From Aerobium sp039839275 (lineage in GTDB: Bacteria > Pseudomonadota > Alphaproteobacteria > Rhizobiales > Rhizobiaceae), in contig NZ_JBDOQP010000002.1 in the NCBI RefSeq assembly GCF_039839275.1, forward strand, positions 1,302,001 through 1,366,000: a stretch of 64,000 nucleotides of DNA. The letters run 5' to 3'. The stretch's first letter is position 1. Each line of letters begins with the position of its first letter. The notes under the pieces were generated by a model, which saw only the letters and a program-made list of their open reading frames with translations, had not been told where the DNA came from and ran no database searches. Shown here piece by piece: positions 42,197 through 52,499 of this stretch. A program made the position numbers and the translations under genes.

Positions 42197-43891
42197 CTAT
42201 GTGCGCAGGAAGCGCCAGTGGATTTCCGGATGTTCGGATGCCTTGTAGGTCAGGACGAGCTGGCGGGCGCGGCGTGGTCCGCCAAGCGCGGCGAAGAACA
42301 GGGATTCCTCGACGGCCGGCGCCAGTTCCTCGCAGGTGAATTCCCAGCGTTCGCCGCTGGGCGCAGAAAGGACGAGATCGTCGCGCTGGTTCTGGAACAA
42401 GGCGATGTCGGGATGGAGGTGGAAGCGGACGGCGACATTGTCGTGGCCGTTCGACCTTGCAATCTCGCCGCCTCTGCGGAACACCCGATCGATACCTTCG
42501 AGCATCTCGCCGCCGGCGCTGAGGCTCAGTTCTCTCTCGTGATAGAGGCCGAAGCGTTGGACGTATCCGTCGTGCTGCGCGACGAAGGCCTGGATGCCTG
42601 TGGAATCCATGCGCTGGCACGGAACATTGCGGGGCCCGGCGATCAGCGGCGCGCCAAGCAGCCCGCTCAAGCCACGAGACAGGGTGAAACGGGCCGATGA
42701 GGTGTCGTTGAGCGTCGCCGTCGAATGCGCGGCCGTGGAACGCGACAATGGCCGGAAATCCTCGGCACCATAGGTGTCGACGCCGCAATTGACGATGAAG
42801 TGATCCCTCCCGGAAGAAAGCTCGAAGGCGAGGCATCCGGCCTGCGCGGCATGCGAGACCTCCGTGGGTGGTGCCGCGCCGGCGTCGGCGATCACGGTGG
42901 TGTTTCCCATGCACAGGCGCTCGTAGCCGGAATGTGGCGCATGCAGAAGCGGTGCACCGACGGTGTCGTCGTGATGCAGGATCGCCGCGATCCTGTCGTG
43001 GCCGGTGGCGCCCATGCCGTTGAACCGAGCGAGCGTGCCGTCCTGGTGGCGGAAGAAGCGCAGGGCCGGCAGCATGCGCTCAACCGCGCCGATCAGGGCT
43101 TCGGGCGGCGCCTCGGCCTGGTTCGAATAGGTATGGCGCAGCGGCAACAGGTCAGCGAGCAGTTCGAGCACGGCTTCGGGACTACGCGAGATGTGCCCGC
43201 CATCGGGCAGGATCTGCCGCTCGAGCTCGATCGACAATTGCCGCGATGCAGCGCGCAGGGTGGCGGGCGACGCGGGCAGCGAAAGCGCTGCGAAAGCCAG
43301 CGCGATGCGCGCGCGCAGCCTTTCCTCGCCGTCGGGCATTTCGGGCGTCGTCGCGCGCAGGTAGCGGATCTGGATGGCGAGCGATTTGAGGAACGCGCGG
43401 TAGAACGGAAACTCCGCGCCTTGCAGCACGACGCCGGAATGCTGGAGCCAGGCGATGACGCGCCGGGCGGTTATGGCCGGCTCCCAGGCGACGCCGCCAA
43501 TCTTGCGGCCATGCATGGCGATCCAGTCGCTCACCAGCGCGCGGGCGTTGGCAGAGGCGAGCTCGGTTTCGGCGGCGCGCATGTGGCGCAGCCAGCGAAA
43601 ACCGTGCAGCGACGACATCCAGGCGGCACTGGCTATCTCCGTAAGGAACGGGGAAGCGTCGGTCTCCACCATGTAGCCGGCAAACGGAAACCGGCCGTGA
43701 TAGATTTCGTTGGCGATCTGGGGGTCGGCGACGCGCAGATCCGGCGGGGCGATCAGGACGCGTTCCGGCGTACGCCCAGTGAACCGCCAGCGGTAGATCG
43801 GGCCGACACGCAGGCGGCCGCGCGCGCGCCGCCACAAGGTGGCGGCGACCAAAGCCCATATCTGTGGGGATTCAGCCCTCGCGGCCGACAA
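42197..43891 (-). CDS. Heparinase II/III family protein
   Basis: A 564-residue protein with an N-terminal alpha-helical toroid domain and a C-terminal beta-sandwich heparinase II/III region (about 330-530; HSTATLNDTSSARF, AQHDGYVQRFGLYHERELSLS, GHDNVAVRFHLHPDI). The family includes lyases for acidic polysaccharides; the rhizobial form next to purH has no proven substrate. A TTG at 43891 is chosen because CGGAGG lies 8 bases upstream; another TTG at 43957 opens the frame but has no ribosome site. The rsmB-heparinase-purH order is conserved in relatives. Confidence 0.85.
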   Translation of the reverse strand: MSAARAESPQIWALVAATLWRRARGRLRVGPIYRWRFTGRTPERVLIAPPDLRVADPQIANEIYHGRFPFAGYMVETDASPFLTEIASAAWMSSLHGFRWLRHMRAAETELASANARALVSDWIAMHGRKIGGVAWEPAITARRVIAWLQHSGVVLQGAEFPFYRAFLKSLAIQIRYLRATTPEMPDGEERLRARIALAFAALSLPASPATLRAASRQLSIELERQILPDGGHISRSPEAVLELLADLLPLRHTYSNQAEAPPEALIGAVERMLPALRFFRHQDGTLARFNGMGATGHDRIAAILHHDDTVGAPLLHAPHSGYERLCMGNTTVIADAGAAPPTEVSHAAQAGCLAFELSSGRDHFIVNCGVDTYGAEDFRPLSRSTAAHSTATLNDTSSARFTLSRGLSGLLGAPLIAGPRNVPCQRMDSTGIQAFVAQHDGYVQRFGLYHERELSLSAGGEMLEGIDRVFRRGGEIARSNGHDNVAVRFHLHPDIALFQNQRDDLVLSAPSGERWEFTCEELAPAVEESLFFAALGGPRRARQLVLTYKASEHPEIHWRFLRT

Positions 43892-43988
43892 ATCTCGTTT
43901 CCTCCGAATCGCCGAAGCGTAATTTACATTTTGGGAATATGGTAAATGATTCAGCAATTTATTCGAAGGTCGAAATTGAAGCTGTCAG

Positions 43989-45371
43989 TCAGCCCAATCG
44001 ACGCAGCCTGACGGCATAGAAGCCGTCGAGGCCCGACAGGCCGGGCGTGCCCATGACGAGCCCTGCCGGGGTGGTGCGGATGGCGCCGTCACTGGCGACG
44101 AACGGCGCCAGATAAGGGAGCTCCTCTGCCGAGACGGGATCGAGCCGCATCTCCGGGTTGGCGGCGAGGAAATCGTCGACCAGCCGTTCGCCTTCGAGGG
44201 GATCGAGCGAGCAGTTGGAGAACACGAGGCAGCCGCCGGGCCGCACCAGAGTCGCCGCATGAGCGAGCATCCGGGACTGCAGGTCGGCGAGGCGGGCGAC
44301 GTCGTCCGGCCCCTTCGTCCATGGCACGTCCGGGTGGCGGCGCACCGTGCCGGTCGACGAGCAGGGCGCATCGAGCAGCACCGCGTCGAACAGTTCCTGA
44401 GGGCGGAAGGCGAACAGGTCGCCCTCGACGATCTCTGCCTCGAGCTGAAGCCGGGCGAGATTGGCCGCGAGTCGCTTGGCGCGGTTGGGCGAAAGCTCGA
44501 GCGCGGTGACCCTGGCTCCGGCCTGCGCAAGCTGCGCCGTCTTGCCGCCGGGTGCGGCACACAGGTCGGCGACGCGAAGTCCGGAGATGTCACCGAAGAG
44601 CCGCGCGGGGATGGCGGCTGCCGCGTCCTGCACCCACCATTCGCCCTCGGCGAAGCCGGGCAGGTCGGGGACTGAGGCGTCGAGCTTCTCGATGCGCACG
44701 CTGCCGGTCGGCAGCACGATGCCGCCGAGGCGTTCCGCCCAGCCCGCCGGGTCGCTCTTGACCGTCAGGTCGACCGGGGCCTCGAGCCGGTGCGCGGCGA
44801 GGATCGCTGCTGCGTGGTCGTCGCCATAGGCGGACTTCAACCTTTCGACGAACCATTGCGGCGCATCGTCGGTGGCACCCATCGCGGCTGGCAGCGCGCG
44901 CTCCTTGCGCCGCCCGATTTCGCGCAGCACCGCGTTGACGAGGCCTGAAAAGCGTTTCGTGCGCGGGTCTTCGCCAGCCTGCGTGACCGCAAGGTCGACG
45001 GCGGCTGAGTCAGGCACGTCGAGAAACAGCATCTGCGCGGCGGCGACATGCAGAATATGCGACAAGGTGTGGGCGTTTGCCGGCAAGGGACGGTCGAGCC
45101 TGGCGGACACCAGCGCATCGATCGTGCCGCGGAAACGCAGCGCCGTCGTCAGGATGGCACGCACCAGCGAACGATCGCGCATGTCCAGCGCACGAAACTG
45201 CGGATGGCCATGGTCGTTATCGGTCAGCCCGTCGAGCGAGGTCTTCGCATCGATCACCGCCGCCAGCAGCCGCGTCGCCGCCTTGCGGGCCGCGAGACCG
45301 GGCACGTTGCTTTCCGTTTTCGCAGGACGACTTCCGTTGCCGCCGCGCGCGCGGCGGCCTTGCGTCGTCAC
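43989..45371 (-). CDS. rsmB: 16S rRNA (cytosine-C5) methyltransferase, RsmB type
   Basis: A 460-residue RsmB/Sun-type methyltransferase, which modifies C967 of 16S rRNA. It has an N-terminal NusB-like domain (about 20-155) and a Rossmann domain with ADLCAAPGGKTAQL (SAM), DAPCSSTG (motif IV) and SNCSLDPLEGE (motif VI, catalytic Cys). GTG 45371 overlaps the htpX stop by four bases; a longer GTG-started frame exists but lies inside htpX. Confidence 0.93.
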   Translation of the reverse strand: MTTQGRRARGGNGSRPAKTESNVPGLAARKAATRLLAAVIDAKTSLDGLTDNDHGHPQFRALDMRDRSLVRAILTTALRFRGTIDALVSARLDRPLPANAHTLSHILHVAAAQMLFLDVPDSAAVDLAVTQAGEDPRTKRFSGLVNAVLREIGRRKERALPAAMGATDDAPQWFVERLKSAYGDDHAAAILAAHRLEAPVDLTVKSDPAGWAERLGGIVLPTGSVRIEKLDASVPDLPGFAEGEWWVQDAAAAIPARLFGDISGLRVADLCAAPGGKTAQLAQAGARVTALELSPNRAKRLAANLARLQLEAEIVEGDLFAFRPQELFDAVLLDAPCSSTGTVRRHPDVPWTKGPDDVARLADLQSRMLAHAATLVRPGGCLVFSNCSLDPLEGERLVDDFLAANPEMRLDPVSAEELPYLAPFVASDGAIRTTPAGLVMGTPGLSGLDGFYAVRLRRLG

Positions 45372-46387
45372 GACCTGCCGCTCCGCGGTCCGGTCGGATT
45401 GCGGCCCCACGGGTTCTGCTGGGGAGGCTCCGGGGTCGGCGCGGGTCGGCCACCCCAGGGGCCTCCGTCGGTGCCGGTTGTCGGTGCTTCGGGCGCGGGG
45501 CTGCGGGCGGGCGCAGCAGGCCGGTCATTGCCGCCCGCTCCACCACCGAACTCCTGCGCCAGCTTCTGCAATGCTGCGATGCGGTTCTCCGTGGCGGGGT
45601 GGGTGGAGAACAGATTGTCCATCCGCTCGCCAGACAACGGATTGATGATGAACATGTGCGCGGTTGCCGGATTGCGCTCGGCATCCGGGTTGTGGACCGC
45701 CTTGGCGCCGCGCGCGATCTTGTTGAGCGCCGAGGCCAGCCACATCGGGTTGCCGCAGATCTCGGCGCCGCGCTTGTCGGCGGCATATTCACGGGTGCGG
45801 CTGATTGCCATCTGCACCATCATCGCAGCCAGCGGGGCGACGATGATCGCCACCAGCACGCCGATGATGCCCAGTGGATTGTTGTTGCGGTTGCCGCCGA
45901 AGAAGAAGGCGAAGTTGCCGAGCATCGAGATCGCGCCGGCAAGCGTCGCGGTGATCGTCATGGTCAGCGTATCGCGGTTCTGCACGTGGGCCAGTTCGTG
46001 GGCCATCACCGCCGCGACTTCCTCGGGGCTCAGGCTCTTGAGAAGTCCGGTGGTCGCCGCGACGGCCGCGTTCTGCGGGTTACGGCCGGTTGCGAACGCG
46101 TTGGGCTGCGGGTTGTCGATAATGTAGACCTTCGGCATCGGCAGGCCCGCGCGTCCGGCAAGGTCGCGTACGATGGTGTAGTATTCGGGCGCGTTGCGCT
46201 CGTCGACCTCGACGGCGTGGTGCATGCGCAGCACCATCTTGTCGGCGTTCCAGTAGCTGAACAGGTTCATGCCGGCGGCGATCACGAAAGCGATGAGCAT
46301 GCCGCCCGAGCCGCCAATGAGATAGCCGATGCCCATGAAGAGCGCCGTCATCAGGGCCAGAAGCATCGCTGTGCGAATGACGTTCAT
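45368..46387 (-). CDS. htpX: Zinc metalloprotease HtpX
   Basis: A 339-residue membrane-bound M48 protease that helps clear misfolded membrane proteins. It has N-terminal membrane helices (about 5-50), the zinc motif HELAH (in MAHELAHVQNRDTL), two further helices and the third ligand Glu in SRTREYAADK. The C-terminus is a Pro/Gly-rich tail. ATG 46387 has GGAG upstream and begins MNVIRTAM, the usual start. It heads the htpX-rsmB-heparinase run. Confidence 0.96.
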   Translation of the reverse strand: MNVIRTAMLLALMTALFMGIGYLIGGSGGMLIAFVIAAGMNLFSYWNADKMVLRMHHAVEVDERNAPEYYTIVRDLAGRAGLPMPKVYIIDNPQPNAFATGRNPQNAAVAATTGLLKSLSPEEVAAVMAHELAHVQNRDTLTMTITATLAGAISMLGNFAFFFGGNRNNNPLGIIGVLVAIIVAPLAAMMVQMAISRTREYAADKRGAEICGNPMWLASALNKIARGAKAVHNPDAERNPATAHMFIINPLSGERMDNLFSTHPATENRIAALQKLAQEFGGGAGGNDRPAAPARSPAPEAPTTGTDGGPWGGRPAPTPEPPQQNPWGRNPTGPRSGRS

Positions 46388-46467
46388 GCAGAACTCCGCT
46401 GTTTCGAAAGCCAGCCGCGCCGGGTCGATCCCGCGCTGCGAACCGTCTATATGATGGGCAGCGACCG

Positions 46468-46719
46468 ATGGAAATTCAATCTTTCGAGCAGCAAGCCATG
46501 AATGAATCGCCCGACACCGAAAAATCCGCCGCCGAACCGCTGCCAGAACCCAGGACGCTGTCGCCCGCGGCACAACGTGCGCTCGAGGAAGCCGAAGAGC
46601 GGCGGATGTCGGCGCTCAAGCGCGAGGCCGCCTTGCCGAAGGAAATCGGCGGGCGCGGCGGCAACGACCCGGCGCGCTACGGCGACTGGGAAGTCAAAGG
46701 CATGGCGAGCGACTTCTAG
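46468..46719 (+). CDS. DUF1674 protein (SDHAF4-like)
   Basis: An 83-residue protein whose end, RGGNDPARYGDWEVKGMASDF, is the DUF1674 signature shared with SDHAF4, a eukaryotic succinate dehydrogenase assembly factor. By analogy it may assist flavinylated SdhA, but no sdh gene is nearby. The first 45 residues are low-complexity and acidic. An ATG at 46498 is an equally possible start; neither has a strong ribosome site. It is divergent from htpX, as in other rhizobia. Confidence 0.85.
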   Translation: MEIQSFEQQAMNESPDTEKSAAEPLPEPRTLSPAAQRALEEAEERRMSALKREAALPKEIGGRGGNDPARYGDWEVKGMASDF

Positions 46720-46923
46720 GCGCAAGCGTGCCGATACGAGACACGGCCGCGCCGCGGTCCCCCGCGCCTTAACCGACACGAAACCAAGCTTTCAGGATCG
46801 CGCCCGCATTAACAGCGTCTTGGCCTTCAACATGCCATTTTGCCGCCCAAAGGACCGGAACCGGCCCGCCTGATGCATCCGGAAACAGGATCATCATCAG
46901 GTGTTGCGAATGGAGACAGGGCG

Positions 46924-48297
46924 ATGCAGGCGAAGGGCGTACTGAGGCGGCTGACAAGGCATTTTCGCGACGGGCGCGGCGGCAATTTCGGGCTGATGGC
47001 GGCCATCATCGCGCCCGTGGTCCTGCTGGCGGCCGGCTATGGCATCAACGTAACCCAGATATCGCTGACGCGGTCCAACCTGCTTGCCGCGCTCGATTCC
47101 GCGGTGACGTCGACGGCGCGCGACCTGACGACGGGCGTCATCGACGAGGAGGACGCGCCGGAGGTTGTGAAGGCGTTTCTCATGGCCAACGGGCTGCGGG
47201 CATTTGCCGAAGACGGGCGGCTGACGCTCGACAGCCTCGTGATCGACAAGCAGGCCCGCACGGTATCGGCGGTCGCAAGCGTCGAACTCGACGTCGCCTT
47301 CGCGCTGTTCGGCGCGGCCAACAAGCAGATCATCACGACTGAATCCGCAGCACTCTATTCGGATCGGCGTATTGAGATCGCCATGATGCTGGACGTGACG
47401 GGGTCGATGAAGGGGCAGAAGATCAGGGATCTAAAAACGGCAGCGGGCAATGCTGTCACGCAACTGCTTTTGGCAAATCGGAATGGCAATGCGCGTGTGA
47501 GGATCGCTCTCGTGCCCTACGCCGCTGCAGTCAATGTCGGTAGCGCGCTGGGTATGCGCACAATATTCGAAGAACAGCCGAACGGACCCAACTTGCCTCC
47601 ACCAAACTGGGCGCGACCTGCTTCATTGAAGAACAATTGTACCACCGAGCGCAGGTTGCCGGACGGAAGTGCGGACTTCTCCGACGTCGGCCCGTATGAC
47701 GAGCGGATGAACAACGATGACAAATACTATCAAACGCTTGTCAATCGCGACGACAGGCTCAGGTCATGCCCCAACGCACAACTGGTGCCGTTGACGGCCA
47801 ACGAGGACACCCTTCAGGATACGATCCAGGATTTTTCCGCCGATGGGTATACCGGCGGAGGGATTGCGGCGCAGTGGGGCTACTACATGCTGTCGCCAAA
47901 CTGGCGCCGGGTTATCCGCGATGCCGGATTGGGGGATGGCCCGGCAGACCCCGACCCGGACGAGGTCTCCAAGGTAGCAATCCTGATGACGGACGGAGTG
48001 TTCAATACGACATTCGTAGGCACATCGACCTGGCCTGAAGGAGGCGAGGAAGCGCTGTCTACGAGCAACGCCGAACGCGTATGCGAAGAGATGAAGAAGG
48101 ACGGCATCGAAGTCTTCACGATCGGTTTCGCCCTGCCGGCAGGCGAAGTGTCTGCGGCAAGACGGGTGCTAGAGGATTGCGCCTCGGATGACACGGGGGC
48201 GGTCCGCCATTTCCACGAAGCGTCGACAGGCGAGGAACTCGATGAGACGTTCCGTGAAATCGCGCGCAACATCGAAACCTTGGCACTGACGCGCTAG
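46924..48297 (+). CDS. vWA-domain TadG-like pilus-assembly protein
   Basis: A 457-residue protein of the putative TadE/TadG-like group. It has an N-terminal DGRGGNFGLMAAIIAPVVLLAAGYGI segment in two parts (basic, then hydrophobic; membrane anchor), a pseudopilin-like region with ALDSAVTSTARDL, and a von Willebrand A domain (about 155-450) with the MIDAS DVTGSMKG and a late MTDGVFNT. Such proteins are exported and often linked to Flp/Tad pili or surface adhesion, but no tad genes are here. ATG 46924 follows GGAGA. Several stretches have lower GC and rarer codons than its neighbours (around 47440-47760). Confidence 0.88.
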   Translation: MQAKGVLRRLTRHFRDGRGGNFGLMAAIIAPVVLLAAGYGINVTQISLTRSNLLAALDSAVTSTARDLTTGVIDEEDAPEVVKAFLMANGLRAFAEDGRLTLDSLVIDKQARTVSAVASVELDVAFALFGAANKQIITTESAALYSDRRIEIAMMLDVTGSMKGQKIRDLKTAAGNAVTQLLLANRNGNARVRIALVPYAAAVNVGSALGMRTIFEEQPNGPNLPPPNWARPASLKNNCTTERRLPDGSADFSDVGPYDERMNNDDKYYQTLVNRDDRLRSCPNAQLVPLTANEDTLQDTIQDFSADGYTGGGIAAQWGYYMLSPNWRRVIRDAGLGDGPADPDPDEVSKVAILMTDGVFNTTFVGTSTWPEGGEEALSTSNAERVCEEMKKDGIEVFTIGFALPAGEVSAARRVLEDCASDDTGAVRHFHEASTGEELDETFREIARNIETLALTR

Positions 48298-48320
48298 CCT
48301 TCACTGCACGCCAATAGCAA

Positions 48321-48342
48321 AGGGCCGGCTCTCGCCGGCCCT
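48321..48342 (+). terminator. Hairpin after the vWA gene
   Basis: A perfect 9-bp stem (48321-48329 with 48334-48342) around TCTC begins about 24 bases after the stop. The T-run after it is weak, so efficiency is uncertain. Confidence 0.6.
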
Positions 48343-48409
48343 CCGTGCTTTCCGTCCGTGGCGCGGCCCGTGACGACAGCAGTGCTGCCGGCCGCGCGTC
48401 ACGCGCCTG

Positions 48410-48475
48410 TCAGGAAGACTGCTTCCTGAAAGGACGATCCGCCGGGGCCACACTACGGTTGAAACCACTCGACAT
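48410..48475 (-). CDS. Probable 21-residue small protein with extended Shine-Dalgarno
   Basis: ATG at 48475 opens a 21-codon frame (MSSGFNRSVAPADRPFRKQSS) ending TGA at 48410. Its ribosome site (minus strand, 48491-48478) is GAAAGGAGGTGATC, which matches the full known 3' tail of alphaproteobacterial 16S rRNA over 14 contiguous bases and sits 7 bases before the ATG, so strong initiation is expected. The peptide is basic and hydrophilic, with no membrane segment. The frame stays open upstream to another ATG at 48550, but the ribosome site argues for 48475. It lies downstream of acs, past a repeat pair. No family is recognised; too short for standard gene finders. Confidence 0.45.
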   Translation of the reverse strand: MSSGFNRSVAPADRPFRKQSS

Positions 48476-48591
48476 CAGATCACCTCCTTTCAGTTCGTTG
48501 AACACGCGCCCAATGTGGGGTGGTTCGCTCCGCACCGCAAGGAGAATCATGTGGCCCTTGGAGTTGGTCGTCGGGACTGGGCTCATGAGCT

Positions 48592-48721
48592 CCGGCATGG
48601 ATCCTCGGGTCGAGCCCGAGGATGACGATATTGAAGGTTGCCGCAAACCGCGTACGTTGACGTTTGATAGCGACCTCACCGCCTGCGTCATCCTCGGGCT
48701 CGACCCGAGGATCCATGCCGG
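48592..48721. repeat. Pair of perfect 36-bp inverted repeats (rhizobial intergenic palindromic element)
   Basis: Bases 48592-48627 and 48686-48721 are exact reverse complements, 58 bp apart. Each copy also carries its own 9-bp stem with a 5-nt loop (48601-48623 and 48690-48712; CCTCGGG/CCCGAGG). Palindromes of this CCTCGGG type are common between genes in Mesorhizobium and relatives. The pair lies just beyond the acs stop and could act as a terminator or RNA-stabilising structure. Confidence 0.8.
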
Positions 48722-48765
48722 GGCGGTTCCGCTTCGCAGCCGTCCAGTCCTGCCGGTGCCGGCCC

Positions 48766-50721
<1,956 letters not shown>

Positions 50722-51007
50722 GCTTTCTCCCTCCCGGATCGATTTGCCGGCGCGCTTGGCTGCCGGTCGGCAACGGTCGCCGCCTCTCGCGGCGCATTAT
50801 GTCCAAATCGGGCCCGGCGACAACATCACTCGCGAAGCAAGACATGGTTGATCGAGGGCGGCGTTGTCAGCACTCCCGGGTGCGTGATGCTAACAGTTTG
50901 TAATAGAACGATAAATTCGCCGTGAACGTTCGGAAATCAATAGACGGTTAACCATCCCGCGCCATAGTTTTGCGAATGGAGGAGCAACCTTGAACGGGGA
51001 ACTTGCC

Positions 51008-51280
51008 ATGCGCGACCACGCCGAACTCGAAATGATGCTCAAGGGCTATGGCCTGACGACGGCCGAAATCCTGTATCGCATGCCGGACCATCCCGGCCTT
51101 CTGCAGACCTTCGTCTGGCAGCACTATGACCTCGCCCCGAAGTTTCCGGCGCTCTATCAGTTCATCGACTTCTGGCAAGACAAGATCGAGGGCGCGCTGC
51201 ATTCCGTCGCCTACACGCATCAGCGGCTGATCGCGCCCAACGAGTGGCGCAATGTCAGCGGCGAGTTGGCGCTGCACTGA
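51008..51280 (+). CDS. Usg family protein
   Basis: A 90-residue Usg protein: LKGYGLTTAEILYRMPDHP, LLQTFVWQHYDLAPKFP and DFWQDKIEG are conserved in alphaproteobacteria. Named for the gene upstream of trp genes in Caulobacter; function unknown, though it is also called tryptophan-synthase-associated in old annotation. ATG 51008 has GGGGA upstream; a TTG at 50990 after GGAGGAG is a real alternative (96 residues). Confidence 0.88.
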   Translation: MRDHAELEMMLKGYGLTTAEILYRMPDHPGLLQTFVWQHYDLAPKFPALYQFIDFWQDKIEGALHSVAYTHQRLIAPNEWRNVSGELALH

Positions 51281-51367
51281 GGGCATTTTCTTACGTCACG
51301 TCAATATTCGTCGGAATCATGCTATAAGGCTGCGTCATCAAGGCAGGGCGGCTGAAGAAGGAAGACG

Positions 51368-52495
51368 ATGCCGGCGAACGATGAAAGATGGGTGCTGATC
51401 TTTTCTGATGGAACCGGCCAGCGCGGCGTGCGCGACGAAGCAGACATGCCACAGATCTCCGGAATGACAGTGAAAAACACCAACGTCTTCCAGATCTACT
51501 TCGCGACCGAAGGCCTGCCGGAGTTTGAGGCCTTCTATGACGCCGGGTTGGGCGCACCGGCCGAGGGCGGCAATGAATGGTCGCGGACGCTGCGCAATCT
51601 TTGGAGCAAGGCAACAGGGTGGGGCATCACGGCCAATATCACCGACTGTTACGAGGCGCTGATGATGCGCTGGAAGCCGGGCATGAAGATCGGTCTGTTC
51701 GGATTCAGTCGCGGAGCCTACACGGTGCGCTGCCTCGGTGGCGTGCTTGCCACGTGCGGCCTAGCAACCCGGATGGACGGTGCGCCCTTGCCCGGCGACG
51801 AGACCGCGGCCGCTGTAAAGCGCCGCCGCGCTGTCGCCGAGGAGGCGGTCGCGACCTACAAGATCGGCAAGGAAGATAAACGCCGAGCGGCGGGGCAGAC
51901 CTTCGCCGAGCGTCATGCGTCGGAGCTGTGCGTGCCCGACGTAATCGGCGTCTTCGATACGGTCAAGGCGCTTGGTCTGCCGGGCGTGATGAACGCGGTC
52001 AACCCTTGGCAGCACGAGTTCCATGATAGCGAGCTGGCTTCGCGCGTACATGTTGGGCTGCACGCCCTGTCTATCGATGAGAACCGGAAGACGTTCGCGC
52101 CGGAGTTGTGGGACGATCCAGATGTGGAGGCGCTGGCAAAGGGCCAGGTGATCGAGCAGGTCTGGTTTCCCGGCGTCCATTCCGACGTCGGCGGCGGTTA
52201 TGAGGACGGCAGGTTAGCCGACCTCGCGCTTCAGTGGATGCTGGCGCGGGCCGAGGCGCTGGTAGGGCTGCGTATTCCGCTCAGCGTATCAATCCACGAC
52301 AATCTGCTGGCGCCATCCCACAACGAGCGCACAGGGTTCGGCGTTCTATGGCGGCCGGGTGAGCGGGCCATTCGGGGCAAGGCGGTCGATGTCGATGCTG
52401 CCTGCGCCGATCTGGAAACCCGGTTCGACCGCCATGCGCCCGCGTATCGTCCGAACCCGCTAAGCCGTCACCCCCGTTTCGCTCGCTTTTACTGA
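51368..52495 (+). CDS. DUF2235 (Tle1-like) alpha/beta hydrolase
   Basis: A 375-residue DUF2235 protein. It has LIFSDGTGQRG at the start, the nucleophile elbow LFGFSRGAYTVR (GxSxG-like with Ser), DVIGVFDTVKALGLPG, and EQVWFPGVHSDVGGGYED with the likely Asp/His. The fold is that of Tle1 phospholipases, some of which are type VI secretion effectors, but no secretion genes, immunity gene or signal peptide are here, so a cytoplasmic esterase or lipase is more likely. The substrate is unknown. Confidence 0.88.
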   Translation: MPANDERWVLIFSDGTGQRGVRDEADMPQISGMTVKNTNVFQIYFATEGLPEFEAFYDAGLGAPAEGGNEWSRTLRNLWSKATGWGITANITDCYEALMMRWKPGMKIGLFGFSRGAYTVRCLGGVLATCGLATRMDGAPLPGDETAAAVKRRRAVAEEAVATYKIGKEDKRRAAGQTFAERHASELCVPDVIGVFDTVKALGLPGVMNAVNPWQHEFHDSELASRVHVGLHALSIDENRKTFAPELWDDPDVEALAKGQVIEQVWFPGVHSDVGGGYEDGRLADLALQWMLARAEALVGLRIPLSVSIHDNLLAPSHNERTGFGVLWRPGERAIRGKAVDVDAACADLETRFDRHAPAYRPNPLSRHPRFARFY

Positions 52496-52499
52496 AGCA

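Larger units (their letters stand above)
48298..48765. other. Repeat-rich intergenic region between the vWA gene and acs
   Basis: This 468-bp gap contains, left to right: the vWA hairpin, an 8-bp inverted repeat flanking 48362-48397, a probable 21-codon gene on the minus strand (48410-48475), and a pair of inverted 36-bp repeats (48592-48721). The acs stop lies 45 bases to the right of the second repeat. Details are in separate entries. Confidence 0.7.

Noticed and set aside
48478..48491. GATCACCTCCTTTC on the plus strand as a fragment of 16S rRNA
   Set aside because: Only the 14 bases match; the flanks do not continue into 16S sequence, and on the other strand it is correctly placed as a ribosome site for an ATG.
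50947..50955. GGTTAACCAT as a CtrA-type site before usg
   Set aside because: A half-site match only; common by chance and not supported by a second half-site.
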